Notes under the pieces: generated by a model
What the model was told of the DNA's origin: nothing
Database searches by the model: none
What the model saw: the letters and a program-made list of their open reading frames with translations, nothing else
NCBI GenBank assembly: GCA_019916065.1
Contig: CM034240.1
Location: forward strand, 33,245,149 to 33,309,148
DNA: 64,000 bases
Reading direction: 5' to 3'
Source of the DNA: Vitellaria paradoxa
Taxonomy: Eukaryota > Streptophyta > Magnoliopsida > Ericales > Sapotaceae
Part shown: positions 58,735-64,000 of the stretch, in pieces
Layout: the number at the start of each line of letters is the position of its first letter
Numbering within the stretch: position 1 is the first letter of the stretch
Program-made: the position numbers and the translations under genes

Positions 58735-60812
58735 TGCTAAAGTTATCTTTGGCATTGAGGTAATGGGTGGGTAGAAATGGCCTTTTTAAGCAGAGTTGGG
58801 AACCTATGTGTTTTGTTTGGGAGATGCTTCCTTCTGACTTAGCCAGTCAGGTAACCAGTTGCAAAGATTAAGTTTTTGGTAGGTCACATCGTCAGAATGC
58901 ATTAGATACTAAGCCAGTAAAATCACTTGTTCCCAAAGCTGAGGGTAGAGGAGGATAGGAATGTAATATCCTAGGAGGATTTAGATTAAACCCCTTTATC
59001 TAATTTTATAATGACTGGCAATTTCTTTTGCTTATGTATAAAATGATGTGTTTGAATTATTTAATTATATTTAATTTCTTTTGATTATTATTTTATATGA
59101 AAATGTAAAAAAATATAGATGAAATATGTATTGCTATGGTTTGATCCCGAGACCTTAAGGCCCTATTTGGTAACGTTTCTGTTTTCTATTTTTCTGTTTA
59201 TATTTTTAAAATTTGGTAAACTCATAACAAAAATATATTTGATAAACATGTTTACATTTTTTTATTTCCAAAAAAAAAAAATGAAAACATAAACAGAAAA
59301 ATGAAAACAGAAAAAATGTGTTTTCACTCTGTTTTTCTTTTCTGTTGCTAATATTTTATCAATTTTAAAGCTTTGTCTATTTTTGTTACATTACATAAAA
59401 ATAAATTATTTTTTTCAAATATTTTATTAAAATAAGTTATTTTAATAAATAATATAATTAAATTCAATAAATTAAATTAATTATATAAATCAATATAAAT
59501 TATTTTTAATAAATAATAAAAATAAATTAATTAATTTAATAATTAATTATTGCTAAATTATCTGAAATAAATATCATAATTAATTTATTTTATTTAATAA
59601 TTAAATTAATTTATAAAAAATAATTAATAATAAATAATTAAATTACATTAATTTTTAATTTAATTTAATTTAATAATTATTATTAAATTATTTTAAATAA
59701 ATATCATAATTAAATTAAATTACTTATGATTTAATTAATTTAATTTATATAAAATATGTTTTATTAAATTATTTTAATAAATAATTAAATGAATTTAATT
59801 AATTTAAAAATAAATAATTTAATTTAATAATTAATCTAATTTAATTATTTATTTAATATGAAATGTATTTTATTAAATTATTTTTAATAAATAATATAAT
59901 TTAATATATTTTATATTTATTGAATTAAATGATTTTAATAAATAATTTTCTATATTAATTTAATTAATATAATTAATTAAATTAATATAAAATATATTTT
60001 ATTAAGTTCTATTAATTTTTTAAAACTAATAAAATTAAATATTTTCTAAAATAAAACATTAATAATTATAAACCAACTTGAATTTCCAAACGTAGTTTCA
60101 GTTTTCATTTTAGAAAAAATAAACGACAACAGAAAACAAAAAACAGAAAACGGTAACAGAAAAACAACAACAAAAGGACAACGTTATTAAACAAGCCCTA
60201 AATATTTGAATCTGAGATTTCTACCACTACGACGCCGATTCCATTATGGTATAAAATAACAACATTAAAATATTTGATGTGCAAGTGAAATAGTAGTTAC
60301 AGTAATGGATTTGTTCAATTATGATCTATTGAATTATTTGTTGCATAGACGGTATGCCACTTAACCGTATTCACTGTATTGGATCACACAATACAGTGTA
60401 GTATTATGACTACTGCATATAGGAACATAAGAGATTCTGATTTCTAAGTTTTAGTAGTCACCCTATCATGGAAAACATTTTTTAGGACATTGAGCATAGA
60501 GATACCGAAGATTAACTAAAGAGAGACTTGATATATTTTTATTTGATATGTAATATTAATCGCATGATTGGGACGCTTAGATGGATTTGTAATACTATTT
60601 TCTACTGCAGTTGAATTCCACCCAATGATTAAGTCTAATGACTTATAATTTATTTGTGATAAATTAGGATTTTTAATACCCTAATTTATTATTGTGAGTC
60701 AACTCCTAGTTTGGAAGAAATTCGGAGTGCGATATCATTCTATTTTTATACTCAACAAACACTTCCAAGTCACCCTCAGGTATTCAGGTTACAAAAATTC
60801 GGGCGTAACAGT
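58735..60812 (+). repeat. LTR fragment related to 9901-13816
   Basis: This begins in the middle of the LTR ('gatgctaaagttatctttggc', compare 12585) and runs to its end at GGGCGTAACA. It is collinear with 12585-13816 except for the MITE at 59159-60198. The left edge is a breakpoint against the truncated LTR at 58734. Confidence 0.8.
59159..60198. mobile_element. MITE-like DNA transposon (PIF/Harbinger-like), 1.04 kb
   Basis: Imperfect terminal inverted repeats are GGCCCTATTTGGTAACGTT at the left and GGGCTTGTTTAATAACGTT (right end, inverted), 14 of 19 matching. TAA flanks both sides (59156-59158 and 60199-60201). The related LTR at 12985-13060 lacks the element, which confirms an insertion. 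The interior is almost pure A/T (AATTAA repeats) with no transposase. A hAT-like origin with a different duplication is the alternative. Confidence 0.65.
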
Positions 60813-61380
60813 TGGGACTGGCTCTAATATCATTGATAAGTGGAAATTTGTTAAAGATGAAGAGGAGACTAAGAAGATTTGGGGCTTTTAATTGCTTAAT
60901 TTTATTGAAAATGTTTACAACTATATGTAGTAGTCTTACAAACCGGAAAGAACAACTAGTAATGCTAGAAATTAGGAAAGCACAACTACCCAACTATCCC
61001 ACTAAAGTTATAAAGCAGTCCTTCATGAACTTATTAAACGTAACTAAACCCACTTTTCCACCTCCAGCTAGTGCAGTTGAATATGGAAATCCGTTGCTCG
61101 GCAAGGCTGGTGATTGGCTATGAATTGTAGGTGGTTGCACATATCAAAATTCAACGTAGTTAATGTATTTTTAGTATGTATAGATATTTGGCCTCTCATA
61201 TCATATTTATTATTTCGTCCCTGAAATAACACGGACCTTCGTAATGTTTGAGAAACAGGTGGTTAAAGTTCTTTAGATCGAACGTACAGTTACATTCATG
61301 CAAAATACTCCATACATTTTTACGTGATCACTAGACAACACTTAATTAATTACAGCAAACAGCAGCATAATTGAAACCAG
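60813..61380. other. Intergenic DNA downstream of the CML gene
   Basis: A 103-codon open frame on the plus strand (60812-61123) starts inside the LTR end and shows no similarity I recognise. I treat it as chance. No other gene, RNA or repeat is evident. Confidence 0.5.
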
Positions 61381-61965
61381 TTACAAAGAGCAGCTCTCCA
61401 AGAGTTTTGCAAATTCACTGCAATCTATGAGTCCATCTCTGTTATCATCGAACGCTGCAATCATTCGTTGACACTCAACCTCTGAAACTTCTTTGAAACC
61501 CAATCTACAAAGGAGTTTCTGCAACTCATCTGCATCAATGAACCCATCAGAATTCTCATCAAACACATCGAAGGCTTCTTGAACCTCCTCCAAGCTAGGT
61601 TTCTTCTCCTCAAACAGAGCAGCTATATCCTCTGAACCCATTATCTCTTGAAGCTCATCACCATCTGGGTCATAGAAAATTCCAAGTTTGCCCATCACCA
61701 GCTCCACTTCTCCTCTCGACAACTTGCCATCATCTCCATTTACAAGTCCAGGGCAAGGTTTGGAGGGGGTGTCAATATGGACAGGGGAAGTACTACTAGT
61801 GCCCTTGCATATGATGTTGAGAAATTGAGGAACGGTTTGAAGTAAGCGCCAAAGGCATGAATAGAAGTGATGCAATGTGGTGACCCAAATTAGAACTATA
61901 CACAATGGGATGACACATAGGAGTGAAAAAAGGCTGGAAGCTGACTTGTAATCCAATAGAGTCAT
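61381..61965 (-). CDS. Calmodulin-like calcium-binding protein with N-terminal membrane segment
   Basis: This is a 194-residue, single-exon EF-hand protein, a likely calcium sensor. I choose the ATG at 61963-61965 (MTLLDYKSASS). An in-frame ATG further upstream would add residues translated from a GT microsatellite, a His/Thr repeat. Residues about 10-40 are a hydrophobic segment (LFSLLCVIPLCIVLIWV), suggesting a membrane anchor or signal-anchor. Residues about 75-86 form a degenerate EF loop (GDDGKLSRGE with no acidic residue at position 1). Canonical loops follow at 136-147 (DENSDGFIDADE) and 173-184 (DDNRDGLIDCSE). The layout resembles the plant CML45/46/47 group; the exact orthologue is uncertain. 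It is the only intact host gene in the window. Confidence 0.9.
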   Translation of the reverse strand: MTLLDYKSASSLFSLLCVIPLCIVLIWVTTLHHFYSCLWRLLQTVPQFLNIICKGTSSTSPVHIDTPSKPCPGLVNGDDGKLSRGEVELVMGKLGIFYDPDGDELQEIMGSEDIAALFEEKKPSLEEVQEAFDVFDENSDGFIDADELQKLLCRLGFKEVSEVECQRMIAAFDDNRDGLIDCSEFAKLLESCSL

Positions 61966-62006
61966 GCCAGCTATTGAGAATGCATTAGTCTTATCCACTA
62001 CAAGGG

Positions 62007-62042
62007 GTGTGTGTGTGTGTGGGTGTGTGTGTGAGAGAGAGA
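62007..62042. repeat. (GT)n(GA)n microsatellite
   Basis: A compound GT/GA run in the presumed 5' leader of the CML gene. Confidence 0.92.
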
Positions 62043-62092
62043 GGAGATTGTGGATATGGGTTTTACCTGAAGAGACAATGTTTGGCATGCAG

Positions 62093-62110
62093 TTAATTGA
62101 TTGCAACCAT
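62093..62110 (-). CDS. Possible upstream ORF (5 codons) of the CML gene
   Basis: On the minus strand an ATG at 62108-62110 opens a frame MVAIN that stops with TAA at 62093-62095. If the transcript starts near the TA run, this would precede the main start and could reduce its translation. It may instead lie outside the mRNA. Confidence 0.3.
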   Translation of the reverse strand: MVAIN

Positions 62111-62128
62111 GGAAGATGTATGCGAGTA

Positions 62129-62152
62129 TATATATATATATATATATATACG
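62129..62152. repeat. (TA)n microsatellite
   Basis: An uninterrupted TA run upstream of the CML gene. Confidence 0.92.
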
Positions 62153-62451
62153 TGGACACGGGAAATAGTGCGTTTGTGGGTGGGTAAGTGTGCATCGGTA
62201 GCTATGTTAACTCATTGTGGGGAATTTGGGAGGGAAAATGCACTGAAATGTTGACCGAGTTTCCCGTGTTTTGTTGCTACAGAGTTTAATTTCCACCCCA
62301 TCAAGAAATTTGTGAGTTTGAAGTTATTAGGCTCCAGGTCTTTATGGAACTTCCCCTTTCTTTTTTTCTTTTTTTTTTTTTTTTTCCTTTGTTGAAAGGT
62401 ACCTTCAAGGAACTTGCTGTTATCTTTCAGAGGTCTCTCTCTCTCTCTTTT

Positions 62452-62730
62452 TTTCTCGTTTCCCGGAACTTGGAAGGTGAATGTGAAAACGACTTTTTGG
62501 AGGTGTTTAATTGGTAAAATTTTAGTAAAAAATATAGTAAAAATATAAAAATTTAATAAAAAAATAATATGTGATAAAATTTAATAAAAAATAATATAAA
62601 AAATTAATAAAAATTAATACATTTTAATTAATTTTGACAAACTAAACATCCAATCTTCTTTTAAAAAAAAAAAAAAATGGCCTTCTCGTTTTCCAGAACT
62701 CTGGAAGGTGAATGTGAAAGCGACTTTCAA
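62452..62730. repeat. MITE-like unit flanked by a 45-bp direct repeat
   Basis: A direct repeat containing 'ggaaggtgaatgtgaaa' is at about 62452-62496 and about 62685-62730. Between the copies, 62500-62655 begins GGAGGTGTTTAATTGG and ends with the near-inverse CAAACTAAACATCC. The interior is AT-rich with repeated 'aaatttaataaaaaa'. It could be a small non-autonomous DNA transposon. Confidence 0.45.
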
Positions 62731-64000
62731 AGTCTTCAGGGATTGATGCTTCCTTTTAAAGTCTCCGGCACTTTATTTTTCTTTTTATCTTTTCTTTTTA
62801 AATTTTCATAAATTTCTTTAAAATTTAAATTTTTTATTAACCGTAAAAATTACAAGACTATAACTTTCATAAATATAAACAAATTTAAATAAATTTAAAT
62901 AACTTAAAATATTTTTTTATTTTAGGTTTAGTTAACCGTGCAATTATTCATAACTAATAAATATATATTACGTTTTAATATTTCACACATTTTTTTATTA
63001 ATTTTCAACGAGGACACTTATTAACAAATATATTTTAAAAAAAAATAATGACAATTAGTATCATTAAACAACTAGAAAGATTAGAGATTTTAATCATCAT
63101 AATGTGTAAGATTTTTGACTTTGTCACCTCAAAATATTTAATACAATAAATTACAAAATTGCTATAGACAATTTTTTTTTTTTTAATGTTTCATTTCTAT
63201 TGATAATTTTGTTGCTAATATTATTTGTTTGATCCCATTTTTTAAGTTTAATACCAAGCAATCTTCAATTTTTGACTGTCGAGATTTTTGTTTTTCGTTT
63301 TTCTTTTTTTTTGTATTTTATTTTTGAGCATAATTGAACTCTATGAATTGTACTATAATAGAATTACTAATTTCTGCTTTTGCAATAGATATTTATTTTT
63401 TTTTTAAATCAATGTATTTGATGATTTGATTGTGATACACAAATACATATTTTGTTGAATACAATTATATATACATGGAAAATTATTAAAATGCATATAA
63501 ATTAAAATTTATTTAAAAAATATTAGCATAAGCGATCATTCGCAATCGCTAAATGTCATTATTATTGATGATGACGTGAATGGTCACTAGACATATTGTT
63601 GTAGTGGTCCCTAGCTAAAAAGACATCGTCATGTGACGTTCATTGAAATTGTATGTCTTGCAACAACACTTTTCTTTTTCTTTTTTTTGGGTTCCCATCC
63701 AACGATCAGTAATAGTCATAGCCTCCGTTTCGATGATTATTAAGCGATCGATAAAAAGGCCTCTCTTAGCAATTATAAAATCATATGTTTACGCGCACCT
63801 CATTTTATTCATGGAGTTCTAAAATTAACGATCGGATAAACTCTCCAATGATTCTGAGGAAACTCGAACTAGTGACTATTAGGGAGTAAAGGAAAATGTT
63901 ATTCTTTCATAAAAGAGTATATTTAAATTTGCATTAGAATAATGGACAATTTAATTTGTAATGGGTAAATATTAGATTATCATAATAATGTAATATACTT
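62731..64000. other. AT-rich intergenic DNA
   Basis: No gene, RNA or convincing element end is visible. An imperfect hairpin (GTCATTATTATTGATGATGAC) lies near 63557-63577. The last 500 bases are less AT-biased but have no long open frame. Confidence 0.5.

Larger units (their letters stand above)
61966..62160 (-). promoter_or_regulatory. 5' leader and core promoter region of the CML gene
   Basis: Upstream of the start codon on the minus strand lie a CA/CT microsatellite (62007-62042) and then a short upstream ORF. A TA run at about 62130-62152, some 165 bases from the ATG, could serve as the TATA element. No transcription start can be read from sequence alone. Confidence 0.45.

Noticed and set aside
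60812..61123. Open frame of 103 codons near the CML gene
   Set aside because: It starts at the end of an LTR fragment and has no family I know. The ATG context and length are compatible with chance.
61966..62106. N-terminal extension of the CML protein
   Set aside because: It would translate the microsatellite as a His/Thr run, and the furthest upstream codon in this frame is not ATG. The ATG at 61963-61965 directly precedes the hydrophobic segment.

Overview
The window is nuclear DNA from a flowering plant, probably a eudicot. It is very AT-rich and has microsatellites, Helitrons and plant-specific LTR-retrotransposon lineages (Athila, Tat, Ty1/copia, and Tekay/Del-like LTRs). I can support only one intact host gene, at the right edge. 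Almost everything else is nested mobile DNA, much of it resolved to the base by matching LTR ends and target-site duplications (TSDs).

Left part (1-17.4 kb). A decayed Helitron Rep/helicase gene on the minus strand (1-620 and 2145-3600) is split by a solo Athila-type LTR (621-2144, TSD GCATC). Two non-autonomous Helitrons on the plus strand follow, one apparently inside the other (4826-8170 and 6744-7909). Next come two copies of an AT-rich Helitron family on the minus strand, arranged head to tail (9009-14317 and 14318-17113). The first is interrupted by a 3.9-kb solo LTR (9901-13816, TSD AATAA). A third copy begins at 17114.

Central nest (17.4-44.2 kb). The third Helitron copy was split by a Tat-like LTR retrotransposon (17398-44237, TSD GATAT). 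This element lacks pol. It has a broken gag on the plus strand and, tail to tail with it, a decayed gene for a plant mobile domain (PMD) protein on the minus strand. Its gag is interrupted by a gag-only Ty1/copia element (18968-26727, minus strand, TSD AAATC), which itself holds a 2.8-kb solo LTR (20807-23581, TSD GAACA). Its right LTR is interrupted by a full-length but defective Athila element (31405-43555, minus strand, TSD ACAAC/ATAAC). Removing the Athila leaves a right LTR of 951 bp, exactly the length of the left LTR.

Right part (45.0-60.8 kb). An LTR with its polypurine tract (45027-46731) is followed by an eroded Tekay/Del-like element on the plus strand (46886-58734). That element contains two younger solo LTRs (53647-55534 and 56793-58283). 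Its 3' LTR stops abruptly against a piece of the same LTR family as the one at 9901. That piece carries a 1.04-kb PIF/Harbinger-like MITE (59159-60198).

Host gene (61.4-62.1 kb). A minus-strand, single-exon gene encodes a membrane-anchored calmodulin-like protein (CML) with two canonical EF hands. Its 5' leader contains microsatellites and a five-codon upstream ORF. The remaining 2 kb is AT-rich intergenic DNA with one MITE-like unit.

Order of events, inferred from nesting and LTR divergence: Helitron array first, then Tat-like element, then copia, then the solo LTR inside it. The Athila is the youngest of the large insertions, with LTRs about 2.3% apart by hand count.
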